The position numbers and the translations under genes were made by a program. From assembly GCF_023073715.1 (NCBI RefSeq), contig NZ_JADPKA010000026.1, positions 62,001 to 126,000 on the forward strand: DNA of 64,000 nucleotides, in the 5' to 3' direction. Within the stretch, counting starts at the first letter, position 1. The number at the start of each line of letters is the position of its first letter. The notes under the pieces were generated by a model. That model saw only the letters and a program-made list of their open reading frames with translations. It had not been told where the DNA came from and did not search any database. Below, in pieces: positions 8,259 to 16,790 of this stretch. The DNA is from Bradyrhizobium sp. 164. Lineage in GTDB: Bacteria; Pseudomonadota; Alphaproteobacteria; Rhizobiales; Xanthobacteraceae.

Positions 8259-8702
8259 CTATTGGTTGATCTCGGGCTCGACGAGCCGTGCCAGGTTGCG
8301 CAGCGATTCCTGCCAGCCGAGATAACAGGCCTCCGGCGGGATGACGTCGGGGATGCCGGCCTGCGTGATGTCGACTTCGGTGCCGACCGAGACCTTCTTC
8401 AGGATCACGGTGACCTGGATCTCACCCGGCAGGTTAGGATCGTCGAACCTGTCGGTGTAGCGGAGGCGTTCGCCCGGGACGAGCTCGATATATTCGCCGC
8501 CAAACGAATGGCTGTTGCCCGTCGTGAAATTCCGGAACGACATCTTGAACGTGCCCCCGACCTTGGGCTCGAAATGATGCACGGTACAGGTGAAGCCGTT
8601 CGGCGGAAGCCATTTCGCCATCGCGTCGGCCTCCAGGAAGGCGCGATAGACTTTCTCCGGGCTGGTGGCCAAGACGCGGTGCAGACGGACAGTGCTGGGC
8701 AT
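8259..8702 (-). CDS. SRPBCC family protein (AHSA1-like)
   Basis: The 147-residue protein starts VRLHRVLATSPEKVYRAFLEADAMAKWLPPNG, the entry of the Bet v 1-like/activator-of-Hsp90 (AHSA1) fold, and continues with GGTFKMSFRN and GERLRYTDRFDDPNLPGE, all typical of this family. Such proteins form a hydrophobic cavity and are often stress or polyketide-cyclase-like proteins, but function is rarely known. It faces the Hsp70-like gene tail to tail across a repeat. Proximity of an AHSA1-like fold to an Hsp70-like gene is suggestive only, because bacterial members usually do not bind Hsp90. Confidence 0.88.
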   Translation of the reverse strand: MPSTVRLHRVLATSPEKVYRAFLEADAMAKWLPPNGFTCTVHHFEPKVGGTFKMSFRNFTTGNSHSFGGEYIELVPGERLRYTDRFDDPNLPGEIQVTVILKKVSVGTEVDITQAGIPDVIPPEACYLGWQESLRNLARLVEPEINQ

Positions 8703-8855
8703 GATTGTTATCCTCAGTGAATTAATGGGCCCGAGTTTGGCGTCTATGGCCCATTCATGTCACGAGGACGACGGGGAGGCTGCCGATCCGACACGGCTTT
8801 GCAGATTTTTGTTAGGCGTCGGTGCCTGCGATGGTCCGCGCGCCGGCCCGGCCAA

Positions 8856-9269
8856 TCAGGCTTGGCGTGTCTTGTCCGCCTTGGTCTTCGATGCCAGAAC
8901 CGGAAGGACGTCCCCCATGCTCAAAGGCTGACCGTTGGGGAAGCCGGACATCCTCAGGCTCGAAAAATGCGTGGTCCCGTCGACCGGAGACACATAGGCG
9001 AACTTGACCTCGATCTTGTGCTTGATTTCGTAGCCCTGCCATTTCGGGTGTTCGCGCGTCAGGATTTCGGCCTGGTCACAGCGAAGCAGATCGGAGGTCG
9101 ACGTCGTCTTGGAGAGAATGCCGCGCTCGACCTTCTCCAGGTAGCACTGATCGGTCACGGCGCTGACGCGCGCATCGACGCGTTGAAAATTCGCCTTCTT
9201 GTCGTACTGGTCGTAGGCAGCAAAACCGGCGATGCCGACGGCGATCAAACCGAATACCAACAGACGCAT
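8856..9269 (-). CDS. Hypothetical protein with N-terminal membrane anchor
   Basis: This 137-residue protein begins with one hydrophobic helix, LLVFGLIAVGIAGFAAY, followed by a soluble part with two cysteines (in DQCYLEKVE and LLRCDQAEI) that could form a disulfide in the periplasm. I do not recognise a domain with confidence. The region KIEVKFAYVSPVDGTTH resembles the beta-strand part of small extracytoplasmic domains such as DUF3592, but that is a guess. It is a single gene with gaps on both sides. Confidence 0.65.
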   Translation of the reverse strand: MRLLVFGLIAVGIAGFAAYDQYDKKANFQRVDARVSAVTDQCYLEKVERGILSKTTSTSDLLRCDQAEILTREHPKWQGYEIKHKIEVKFAYVSPVDGTTHFSSLRMSGFPNGQPLSMGDVLPVLASKTKADKTRQA

Positions 9270-9529
9270 GCTCGTGCTCCCGTTTGTGGCAGGTTGAAGC
9301 GCCAGACATTAAGGGCAGCTAAATCCGGTCAAGACGGTCTTCAGGAACAGAAAACGCTTCTTTGCGACCAACGCAGCCAGTTGACTTAAATTGATGCGAT
9401 GCGAGTTAGATGAACTCTCAAAATGGGCCCCATCCGCGATGAGGAATCGGTTCGGGCCTAGAACCGCCGCGCCGGAGGAACGCGGAGCGCGCCGGCTTGT
9501 TGTTCGCGATCAGGACGGGAGATAGATCA

Positions 9530-9772
9530 ATGATAAAGAAGCTCTTAGTGAGTACGATGATCGCCTCGATGATGGGAACCGCAGCACTGGCGCAACCGAG
9601 TCAGAGCCAGCAGGGCGCGCAGGCCGGAGTGGCCGGAACAAGCGATACCACCAAGAAAACGGCTAAATCGAAGGGTGGGATGACGACGGGCACGTCTTCC
9701 AGCACGACCGACAGTTCAGGCACCAGCACTCCAGGTGGCCAGTCCACAAAGAAGAGCGGCGCGCGGAAGTGA
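9530..9772 (+). CDS. Small exported Ser/Thr/Gly-rich protein
   Basis: From ATG 9530, preceded by GGGAGA, the 80-residue product has a clear signal peptide (KKLLVSTMIASMMGTAALAQ) with a likely cut after ALA. A low-complexity tail follows, rich in Ser, Thr, Gly and Lys, including TGTSSSTTDSSGTSTPGG. An upstream ATG at 9497 would only add a charged extension before the signal. Such disordered exported proteins are common in Bradyrhizobium and their role is unknown. A terminator follows directly. Confidence 0.75.
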   Translation: MIKKLLVSTMIASMMGTAALAQPSQSQQGAQAGVAGTSDTTKKTAKSKGGMTTGTSSSTTDSSGTSTPGGQSTKKSGARK

Positions 9773-9781
9773 TAGAGTTGA

Positions 9782-9810
9782 AAGCCCTCCAAACTAGCGA
9801 GGGCTTCTTG
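9782..9810 (+). terminator. Rho-independent terminator after the small exported protein
   Basis: AAGCCCTC (9782-9789) pairs with GAGGGCTT (9799-9806), followed by a T-containing tail (CTTGGTTT). It starts 10 bp after the stop at 9772. Confidence 0.75.
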
Positions 9811-9948
9811 GTTTCAGCGGTCTCCCTATAGTCTACGAGGGAGCGCGAACCGCAATTCGAAGGACTCGCTGGGAGGAGCCCGATGGGCTGCGTGCGGCGT
9901 CCACGAGGCCAACGGGCCGACCGCCACTCACTTCGCCCGTCGTAGAAT

Positions 9949-10085
9949 TCAAGCTGCGCGTGCCGTTGCGAAGGACCGGCGGCCCGCCCAAAACATGAAT
10001 GCAGCCATTGCGCCGATGCCGATTAGGCTTGGAAGGCTGCCGGCAAGGTCCGAAGCAAGCGCGGCAAAGCCCCAGATCGCTGCAC
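9949..10085 (-). pseudogene. C-terminal remnant of a membrane protein
   Basis: On the minus strand an open frame without a usable start reads IWGFAALASDLAGSLPS and then IGIGAMAAFMFWAGRRSF before its stop at 9949. That is a hydrophobic last helix with a basic tail, as at the end of a multi-helix membrane protein. It is cut at the edge of the transposase fragment at 10093-10344, and the N-terminal part is not found on the other side. Most likely a transporter was truncated by an insertion and later deletion. Confidence 0.35.
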
Positions 10086-10092
10086 GGCAGCA

Positions 10093-10344
10093 TCATGGGC
10101 ACCAGCCAGTACGCTCAATGAGCTTGGACCACGCGCGCGCCCGTCGCCAGCGAACGAACCGATTGTAGCAGGTCGTGTACGGACCGAAGCTTTCCGGCAG
10201 GTCGCGCCACGGTGCCCCGGATCGCAAGACCCAGAAGATGCCATTGAGGACACGACGGTCATTCACTCGTGGCACGCCGCGCGACTTATTCGGCAGCATC
10301 GGCTTAATGGCAAACCACTCATAGTCCGTGAGTTCGTAGCGCAT
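10093..10344 (-). mobile_element. IS5-family transposase, N-terminal fragment
   Basis: The 83-residue frame reads YELTDYEWFAIKPMLP, then RGVPRVNDRRVLNGIFWVLR, then SGAPWRDLPESFGPYTTCYN. This is the conserved N-terminal domain (DUF4096) of IS5-group transposases. Intact enzymes have about 250 residues with a DDE catalytic core, but here the frame stops after RTGWCP and no DDE region follows in any frame. The element is therefore dead. The gap 10345-10512 upstream may hold one old end, but I could not identify paired terminal inverted repeats. Confidence 0.8.
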
Positions 10345-10512
10345 GATTCGACCCCTTCCGATGGATGGCTTGAATCATGGCTCGGCTGGCAGGCTCAACT
10401 GGTCGCTATGCACCCGAAAGCGGACCTATTATGCTCACTTTTTGTCGTTCATGACCCGAAGCCGACGTAGCGCAGGAACGCGCTAAAGTCGGTTTTTGAC
10501 CGGAAACGTCCA

Positions 10513-12075
10513 TCACCCTTCCGGCACGCCAGCGAGGCGGAAGCCTTCACACGCGCGCTCCAGCCCAGCAAGAAAAGTCGGATTGTCGCTTGGTTGAGCA
10601 GTGCGGAAGCGACGGATGGTGAAACCTGAGTTGAGCGCAAGTCCCGTTCTTGCAGCAGTTCGCGCCTCATCGAGGGCGCCGGTCAGGCCTAACGCAGCGG
10701 CGAGCGCCAAATGAGCGAGAGGAAAGTTGCGGTTCGCCTCAGTGCTTCGTCGTAGCCAACTGACCGCTTCGACGTCCGAACCCAGCTGTAGCTTGGCCAC
10801 GCCTACAAAACACGCCCATTGGTAGGCCTCAACGTCGCGAGGGGAGAGACGTAAAGCCTCGAATATGTGGCCTTCGGTCTCGGCAGCGCGCCCCATATAG
10901 AATTTGGCAAAACCAAGGGCAGCATGAGCGTTGGCCCTGTTCGAATCCAGCGCCAACGCATGCTCGAATTCACGGATGGCTTGGGCGGCCCGGTTCGTAA
11001 AGATCTGGACCCGACCCTGAGCCAAGTGGGCTGAAGTGTGGTTCGGCCTGATCGACAATGCCTTATTCACCATCGCCTCGGCCACTTCAAACCGCGCAGG
11101 CCCATCATCCGTCGTAAAGCTGGCTCCAACTGCCGTATCAACATTTGCCAGGCCAATCATTGCTTCGACGTTGCCGGGGTCGCACGCTAGAGAGCGTTCG
11201 AAGAAGCTCCGCGCTCGCGTTAAGCATTCAAGGCTAAACCCCGTCATCAGCCAGGCCCGGCCCTGGAAGTATAAGTCCATTGCATCGGGACTCAGCGTAC
11301 GTTCGGCTCGTTGCGCCTCAGCCTCGATGAGCCGGCTACCCAACGTATTGGCAAGCCTGGATACGATTTCGTCCTGCATGTCGAACAGGTCAACGACAGC
11401 CTTCTCGAAGCGCTCGGCCCAAAGATGCTGGCCGCTGATAGCATCAATCAACTGCACGTTCATGCGAAGCCGCTTGCCGCTGCGTTGCACTGAACCTTCG
11501 AGCACGTAACGAACGTTCAATTCGCGGCCGACTTGCCGTACATCGACTGCTCTACCCTTGTATGAGACGGCGCTGTTCCGTGCGATTACAAATGAAGCGG
11601 CGATGCGCGACAAGTCTGTGGTCAAACTCTCGGTTACACCATCCACGAAATAGTCCTGCTCACGATCAGCGCTAAGGTTCGTGAAGGGTAGCACGACGAT
11701 GGATAGGCGCGGCGGCGTGTCGCCGGTTCGCTCGACTGAGCCAACCGTCTCTATTGCGGAGCTCCCGGCTTCCTGCACTGCACCCACGAAACGGAAACCT
11801 TTGCGCGGGAGCGTCTTGATGAGGTCCTGTTTCTCGCCAGTGTCGCCGATTGCACACCTCGCACCATTGATGCGCGTCGTCAGAGCGGCATCCGAGACGA
11901 TGCGACCATTCCAAACGCCGGCGATGAGCTCGTCCTTACTGACAACGCGTTCCCTGTTCCGGATCAAATAGTTCAGAAGATCGAATACCTGTGGCGCGAC
12001 AGAGATTATCTCGGCTCCTTGCCGCAGCTCGCGTCGCTCCGTATCCAGCGTGAAATCCGAAAAGGAGTAAAGCAA
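10513..12075 (-). CDS. Winged-helix / TolB-like / TPR transcriptional regulator, copy 1
   Basis: The 520-residue protein has three parts. Residues 1-95 are an OmpR/CadC-type DNA-binding winged helix (PQVFDLLNYLIRNRERVVSK). About 125-255 is a TolB/FlgO-like domain (VVLPFTNLSADREQDYFVDG). The rest is TPR repeats. I place the start at TTG 12075 because AGGAGG lies six bases upstream. This makes the N-terminus align residue for residue with the paralogue at 14022-15575, which also starts at TTG. The ATG at 12081 sits directly against AGGAGG and is too close. It is divergent from the exported-protein gene at 12241, a possible target. The signal sensed is unknown. Confidence 0.87.
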   Translation of the reverse strand: MLYSFSDFTLDTERRELRQGAEIISVAPQVFDLLNYLIRNRERVVSKDELIAGVWNGRIVSDAALTTRINGARCAIGDTGEKQDLIKTLPRKGFRFVGAVQEAGSSAIETVGSVERTGDTPPRLSIVVLPFTNLSADREQDYFVDGVTESLTTDLSRIAASFVIARNSAVSYKGRAVDVRQVGRELNVRYVLEGSVQRSGKRLRMNVQLIDAISGQHLWAERFEKAVVDLFDMQDEIVSRLANTLGSRLIEAEAQRAERTLSPDAMDLYFQGRAWLMTGFSLECLTRARSFFERSLACDPGNVEAMIGLANVDTAVGASFTTDDGPARFEVAEAMVNKALSIRPNHTSAHLAQGRVQIFTNRAAQAIREFEHALALDSNRANAHAALGFAKFYMGRAAETEGHIFEALRLSPRDVEAYQWACFVGVAKLQLGSDVEAVSWLRRSTEANRNFPLAHLALAAALGLTGALDEARTAARTGLALNSGFTIRRFRTAQPSDNPTFLAGLERACEGFRLAGVPEG

Positions 12076-12240
12076 TTGCATCCTCCTGCGGTACGATCGC
12101 ACCCCAGCGGAGCTGATATGTAAGCAGACGGTAAGAAGAATGGAAGGCGCCTGTAAAGCGCTTCTCATGACCTTGGCGCATCCTCGTGCGCGGCAACAGT
12201 ATGAACTGCTTGCGAATTTCGCGTCACGAGGGAGGATGCC

Positions 12241-12936
12241 ATGAAGCGGACGGCTGCACTGACTTGGGCTGCCACTGCAGCGAGGCTCTTGATCTGCGTC
12301 GTATGCGCTCTCGCCTCTGCGAACCGCGCTCACGCTCAGTGCTCGGCGCGCGATGTGTTGCAGAGGCAGTTAGTGCTCAAGGCGGCGCCCGTTGCCCCGA
12401 CACGCATGGGTCCAGTAACGTCCGTTTCGGATGTTGCCGAATGGAAAACAATCAGTATCGGGACGTTCCCGGATACGTTTTCTCTCCTGACCGCGCTGAG
12501 TGCGATTGGTTGCGGCGTCGGTAACTCGGCTGCGGAGGCTCTTGCCCGACCTGCGTTTACGCTCAGCGGTACCAGAAGGGCGGTAACACTTCTGACAGTG
12601 ACCGCGGCCGATCTGGGCTTCAGAGGTGAGACGGTGCCATTGCGGCAAATCTACGAACTCGCGCAGCAACTGGGCTTCGAGCTTGCACCGGCCGAAATCG
12701 CTCCGCAGCTCAGGCTTCAATATCTGGACCAGCCCGTAGGTGAGTTTCTCGTCATCGGGATGAACCCGATCCGGACGTGGACTGGTGAAGAGGTCATCCT
12801 GACCGTCGCAAATGGGGGAGCTGGTCTCATTCTCATCGGCCAGGATGGTCGCGCCGACGCGGAAATACCAGTGACCTCCCGCTTCGTATTCCTGCGCTCC
12901 TTGCCCATTACGCCAGCTGCGCTGAATCGAAACTGA
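12241..12936 (+). CDS. Exported protein of unknown function
   Basis: The 231-residue product begins with a long signal peptide (about residues 1-32, ending SANRAHAQ). The mature part holds two cysteines, CSARDVLQRQL and SAIGCGVGN. It also has a middle region, VPLRQIYELAQQLGFELAP, that resembles a small alpha/beta recruitment domain, but I cannot name the family. It is divergent from the winged-helix/TPR regulator and is followed 26 bp later by another exported protein, so the two may form an operon under that regulator. Confidence 0.65.
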   Translation: MKRTAALTWAATAARLLICVVCALASANRAHAQCSARDVLQRQLVLKAAPVAPTRMGPVTSVSDVAEWKTISIGTFPDTFSLLTALSAIGCGVGNSAAEALARPAFTLSGTRRAVTLLTVTAADLGFRGETVPLRQIYELAQQLGFELAPAEIAPQLRLQYLDQPVGEFLVIGMNPIRTWTGEEVILTVANGGAGLILIGQDGRADAEIPVTSRFVFLRSLPITPAALNRN

Positions 12937-12962
12937 TTTTCCGAGATGGCCGAGGTGACGAA

Positions 12963-13325
12963 ATGCTGGCGATCAGAGCGATGAAGCGCTTGGCAGCTCA
13001 AATTTGCCTCATGCTGCTGGTGTCGACCGCGACATTTGCGCGAGATGACGGCCGCTATGCGAATTCCCCGTTGAAGCCCTGGTTCGAGAGTCTGCAAAGC
13101 GAATTCGGGAAGTGCTGTGAGGACTCCGACGCCTACGTGGTCTCCGAACCGAACTGGAAGTCCGATCACGGACAATATCGCGTTCGCATCGACGACGAAT
13201 GGGTGCTCGTGCCAGACGGCGCTGTCATCAAGCAACCAAATCTTGCCGGACGGACCATGGTCTGGAAGCACTACATCGATGGACATCCTCGTGTCCGCTG
13301 TTTCATTCCGGGCAGCATGACGTGA
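12963..13325 (+). CDS. Small exported protein of unknown function
   Basis: This 120-residue protein starts at ATG 12963 after GAGGTGA and has a signal peptide ending near LVSTATFAR. The mature domain contains adjacent cysteines in SEFGKCCEDSDAY and a third in HPRVRCFIPG. It also has many aromatic and acidic residues (DDEWVLVPDGAV). The pattern recalls short periplasmic proteins common in Bradyrhizobium, but no function is known to me. It follows 12241-12936 closely in the same direction. Confidence 0.7.
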   Translation: MLAIRAMKRLAAQICLMLLVSTATFARDDGRYANSPLKPWFESLQSEFGKCCEDSDAYVVSEPNWKSDHGQYRVRIDDEWVLVPDGAVIKQPNLAGRTMVWKHYIDGHPRVRCFIPGSMT

Positions 13326-13476
13326 TACCTCGTTCACCGTCTAGTGAACCCCGCGCATGATCCAAGATCGATGGTCTGGTCCACCAGTGGGATCCGTTGC
13401 GCAGTTTCGTTAAAGCAAGAGGCTTCGTCTCTTTGTTGTTGCGGTGCTTACATCCGGAAATGGCCCCTTCTGGACC

Positions 13477-13800
13477 TTACCGCGACCAGTTCCAATGTGG
13501 TGTCTGAGGAAGATCAGAAAGGACTTCAGGCGCAGCAATACGGCGCACGTGACTCCTATCGGAAGTCGGTAGGCCCAATCTGGCCGTCCCGGTTGGCAGA
13601 TATCGCAGCCATTCACCGGATCGGATGCCTCGAGGGTCAATACCTTGGTGCGAGGCGACGTAGTCGATCTCGCCGCGCGTGGTGCCGATATCCATCAGCT
13701 CCGTGTCGCTCAAGTTGGACAAGGTGGCGCGCAGTTTTTGGCCCTTGCGGCGCTCCTGAACGGCAGCCCAATATTTCCAGATGAAGCCGGTGACATGCCG
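13477..13800 (-). CDS. DUF1127-like small protein, start uncertain or gene degenerate
   Basis: A minus-strand frame ending at 13477 reads WKYWAAVQERRKGQKLR, then LSNLSDTELMDIGTTRGEID. This is the DUF1127 (YjiS-like) signature of a basic helix followed by LSDxELxDIGxxRxxID. No ATG precedes the whole domain. The first ATG (13722) lies inside it, and the frame stays open upstream without a good ribosome site. It may start at a rare codon or be a decayed copy. DUF1127 proteins are small and RNA- or stress-linked in related bacteria. The rest of the 13326-14021 gap shows nothing else. Confidence 0.4.
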   Translation of the reverse strand, partial: RHVTGFIWKYWAAVQERRKGQKLRATLSNLSDTELMDIGTTRGEIDYVASHQGIDPRGIRSGEWLRYLPTGTARLGLPTSDRSHVRRIAAPEVLSDLPQTPHWNWSR

Positions 13801-14021
13801 GGTCGATTCGGATGTCCATTCCAGCCATGTAGTGCCATGCGTCGGGTCATTGCGGCGTCTCCAGGACGGTGTTTTTGCACCGACCGGAGAGTGCCGCGGG
13901 ATTGGCGCGGACGCTTAACCGGCAGCTTACATTTTCCGTACCGGCGGCTTATTCTCGCGATTTCCGGTGAGGCCAGAACGCTACCCCGTCATGGGAGCCT
14001 TCATCCAACGGGATTCGCATT

Positions 14022-15575
14022 TTGCGCTATCTCTTTGCAGAGTACGTATTCGACACTGACTGGCGCGAGTTGCATCGCGGAGCAACTGTCGTTTCCATTA
14101 CACCACAGGTGTTCGATTTGCTCGAATACCTGATCCGGAACCGGGAGCGCGTCGTCAGCAAGGACGATCTCATCGGCGCCATCTGGCACGGCCGCGTTGT
14201 GTCCGATGCCGCGCTGACGACCCGCCTCAATGCTGCCCGCGCTGCCATCGGCGATACTGGCGAGGAGCAGCGCCTCATCAGGACGCTTCCGCGCAAGGGA
14301 TTCCGTTTCGTGGGACAGGTGCGGGAGGTGCAAGATGTTGCGAGCCCAGATCCGGTCGATTCGCCCGTGAGTGCTCCTGCAGTACCCGACAGGCCCTCCA
14401 TTGCCGTGCTGCCGTTCGCGAACATGTCTGGCGATCCCGAGCAAGAGTACTTCGCTGACGGGATGGTTGGTGAGATCACGACCGCGCTTTCGCGGTTCAA
14501 AGGGTTGTTCGTGATCGCGCGCAATTCAAGTTTCACCTTCAAGGGTAAGGCGGTCGACATTAAGGACGTCGGGCGCCGGCTTGGCGTGCGTTATGTCCTG
14601 GAGGGTGAGGTTCGCAAGGCCTCGGGGAAAGTTCGCATAACGGGCCGGTTGATTGAAGCAGCTACAGGTACCCACATCTGGGCGGACAGGTTCGAGCGCG
14701 ACATGACGGACATTTTCGCGCTGCAGGACGACATCACGCTCGCCGTCGTCTCAGCCATTCGGCCAAAGTTGTTTCAAGCCGAACTTGCACTGGCATCGCG
14801 GCGACGACCGGAAGACCTCACCGCGTATGATCTCTATCTCCGGGCCATACAGCAAACGGTCCCATCGACCCGCGAAGGGTTGGCCGAGGGGCTCCGACTG
14901 GTCAAGCGCGCCTTGGAACTTGATCCCGGATTTGCTGGTGCCGCCGCTCTGGCAGGTGCCTGTCATTCGGAGAACGTGGTCAGGAATTATGCCATCGATC
15001 CTCAATTCGAACGCATGGAAGCCGTTCGGCTCATGCGCCTGGCATTGAGCCTCGACGATGGTGATCCCGACACGTTAGCGGGTGTTGCCTTGATTTCGGC
15101 GCTCCTTGTCGGCGATTGCGAGAGCGAGATCGAGATGTCCGACCGGGCGGTCAAGCTCAACCCGAATTCATACTACGCATGGCACCGCAGAGGCTGGGTC
15201 TATAAGATTGCGGGGCAGCCAGAGGAAGCGATCCGGAGCTTTGAACACTCCATGCGAATGAGCCCGGTAGACCCGCAAGCATTCATAGCGCTGACCGGGA
15301 TAGGGTTTGCCCTTATCGAGCTTCGTCGCTTTGACGAGGTCATCATTGCAGCGAAGAAAGCCTTACGTCTCAACCCCTACTATCCAGGACCATATCGCTG
15401 CCTCATATCCGCTTTCGCCTATCTCGGACGCGACGCCGAGGCCCGTGAGGCGGTGGCTCGCATGCTTGAGATCGATCCTGGTTTCACGATTTCGGCGTGG
15501 ATCGACAGGAGCCAGCTATCAAAAACCGCGAAGCTGATGATTGAGGGCTTTCGCAAAGCGGGGTTGCCCGAATAA
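14022..15575 (+). CDS. Winged-helix / TolB-like / TPR transcriptional regulator, copy 2
   Basis: The 517-residue protein starts at TTG 14022. It has the same three-part build as the gene at 10513-12075: winged helix (VFDLLEYLIRNRERVVSKDD), TolB-like domain (IAVLPFANMSGDPEQEYFAD) and TPR repeats (DPGFAGAAALAG and later copies). Proteins of this build are often annotated as adenylate cyclase-like or CadC-type regulators, but no cyclase catalytic domain is present. The N-terminal 17 residues align without gaps with copy 1, so the pair is a local duplication that has diverged. Its target is unknown. Confidence 0.88.
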   Translation: MRYLFAEYVFDTDWRELHRGATVVSITPQVFDLLEYLIRNRERVVSKDDLIGAIWHGRVVSDAALTTRLNAARAAIGDTGEEQRLIRTLPRKGFRFVGQVREVQDVASPDPVDSPVSAPAVPDRPSIAVLPFANMSGDPEQEYFADGMVGEITTALSRFKGLFVIARNSSFTFKGKAVDIKDVGRRLGVRYVLEGEVRKASGKVRITGRLIEAATGTHIWADRFERDMTDIFALQDDITLAVVSAIRPKLFQAELALASRRRPEDLTAYDLYLRAIQQTVPSTREGLAEGLRLVKRALELDPGFAGAAALAGACHSENVVRNYAIDPQFERMEAVRLMRLALSLDDGDPDTLAGVALISALLVGDCESEIEMSDRAVKLNPNSYYAWHRRGWVYKIAGQPEEAIRSFEHSMRMSPVDPQAFIALTGIGFALIELRRFDEVIIAAKKALRLNPYYPGPYRCLISAFAYLGRDAEAREAVARMLEIDPGFTISAWIDRSQLSKTAKLMIEGFRKAGLPE

Positions 15576-15752
15576 CTTCCAATGTCCACAAGGCGATCAA
15601 ATGTCGGTACTCTTCTGCAGCGCATGAGTCCGGAGTTGCCATTCTCGGAAGTCCGACAACGTCCGCTTTCGTGCCGCTGTTGGAGGACAGCGGACATCAC
15701 GCGCGCCTACTCTTAGCAGCAGATTTTATGAGTACGCACCCTAGGGCTTCCT

Positions 15753-15914
15753 TTGCGCACGCTTTGGGCTGTCACCGTCGTTCTCGTTTGTCTCGGTTCG
15801 CCAGCGCAGGCCGCGGGAGAGGCAGACGTGGTGAAGTTCTTCGGTGAACAGCTTGCCGGCAGCGCGCGGTGGGCGTTCGATAGCGGCCATCCGTTGACAC
15901 TCTCGGCCAATTGA
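15753..15914 (+). CDS. Candidate small exported protein, 53 residues
   Basis: A TTG at 15753, after AGGG six bases upstream, opens a 53-residue frame. It has a strong signal peptide, RTLWAVTVVLVCLGSPAQA, and a short mature part, EADVVKFFGEQLAGSARWAF, ending at 15914. An ATG nearby (15729) leads into a basic, unlikely frame. The signal peptide is the main evidence. The gene could also be a degraded remnant with a frameshift at its start. Apart from this, 15576-16200 has no gene I can support except the cold-shock leader. Confidence 0.35.
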   Translation: MRTLWAVTVVLVCLGSPAQAAGEADVVKFFGEQLAGSARWAFDSGHPLTLSAN

Positions 15915-16200
15915 GCCTGCTAGCGTCAGATCGACGCTTGCGAATGGCGTAGCTCACTTCGCCGCGGACACCGTACGGCGTCAATCTTCAAAGCCGAAAA
16001 CGTCCGCCGATCTCATGCGCGCATTAAATTCCGCCAAGCCTTGCAATTGATGATGATGAGGTATATGTTGAGGCTGTTCGTTCAGCCGCTGTGCCTTGTT
16101 GAATGCGCCTGCGGGCTCCTTTTCCAGAGACATCGACGAAATGAATTCTTTCTGCGTGACGTTCACGCGGAATGTGCGCGTGTGCGCTTTGGAGAAGAAC

Positions 16201-16410
16201 ATGACGACAGGTACTGTGAAGTGGTTCAACGGCCAAAAGGGCTTTGGATTCATTCAGCCTAACGACGGCGGCAATGATGTGTTCGTTCACATCAGCGCGG
16301 TCGAGCGGGCTGGTCTTGCGGGTCTCGCTGAGGGCCAAAAGGTCAACTTCGAGCTCAAGACCGACAAGATGCGGGGCAAGGTCAGCGCAGAAAATCTCTC
16401 GCTGGCATAA
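16201..16410 (+). CDS. cspA: Cold-shock protein, CspA family
   Basis: The 69-residue product, [18 protein letters not shown] onward, is a single cold-shock domain with RNP1 (KGFGFI) and RNP2 (VFVHIS). It matches CspA in length. It binds single-stranded RNA or DNA as a chaperone. The ATG at 16201 gives the standard family N-terminus; upstream ATGs in frame would add an unlikely leader. The 150 bases upstream probably form the long 5' leader usual for csp mRNAs. A terminator follows at 16455-16484. Confidence 0.95.
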   Translation: MTTGTVKWFNGQKGFGFIQPNDGGNDVFVHISAVERAGLAGLAEGQKVNFELKTDKMRGKVSAENLSLA

Positions 16411-16454
16411 AGGCCCTGGCGCCGTTTCACGGATGTACTGAAACGGCCACGCTA

Positions 16455-16484
16455 CCCGCTCGATCCCCCGATTGAGCGGGTTTT
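16455..16484 (+). terminator. Rho-independent terminator of cspA
   Basis: CCCGCTC (16455-16461) pairs with GAGCGGG (16474-16480), followed by TTTT. Confidence 0.85.
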
Positions 16485-16507
16485 GTCCGTTGTCGAGCAG
16501 GTGAACA

Positions 16508-16750
16508 ATGAGCGCCAAGAGATCGGCTGAACCGTCGCCTGAAGCCGTCGCACGCTCCAATCGCCAGCGTTTGGCCGCTGAAGAAGGCGCGCGCGCCATG
16601 GCGGACGCCGAAAAGCAGGCCGTGGACGTTCGCAAGAACATGGCGCGGCTTCGAGAGCTGCGCGAAGCCAAGGAAGTCGCCGACGCAACCCTTCAAGCAT
16701 CGTTGCCGGCGCCTGTAACGGCCAAGCGCAACAAGAAGCTGCGGCGATAG
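16508..16750 (+). CDS. Small charged protein, unknown function
   Basis: The 80-residue product is rich in Ala, Arg, Lys and Glu and predicted almost wholly helical (RQRLAAEEGARAMADAEKQA, then NMARLRELREAKEVADATL), ending in the basic NKKLRR. It lies just after the cspA terminator. The composition suggests a coiled-coil or nucleic-acid-associated small protein. I recognise no named family. Confidence 0.6.
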   Translation: MSAKRSAEPSPEAVARSNRQRLAAEEGARAMADAEKQAVDVRKNMARLRELREAKEVADATLQASLPAPVTAKRNKKLRR

Positions 16751-16790
16751 TCGGCTCCATACTGCCGACGGCATCCGGAGGGCCGGTCAC

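Noticed and set aside
13344..13784. Plus-strand frame of 146 codons
   Set aside because: Opposite to the DUF1127-like signature, which is the convincing reading. No recognisable content.
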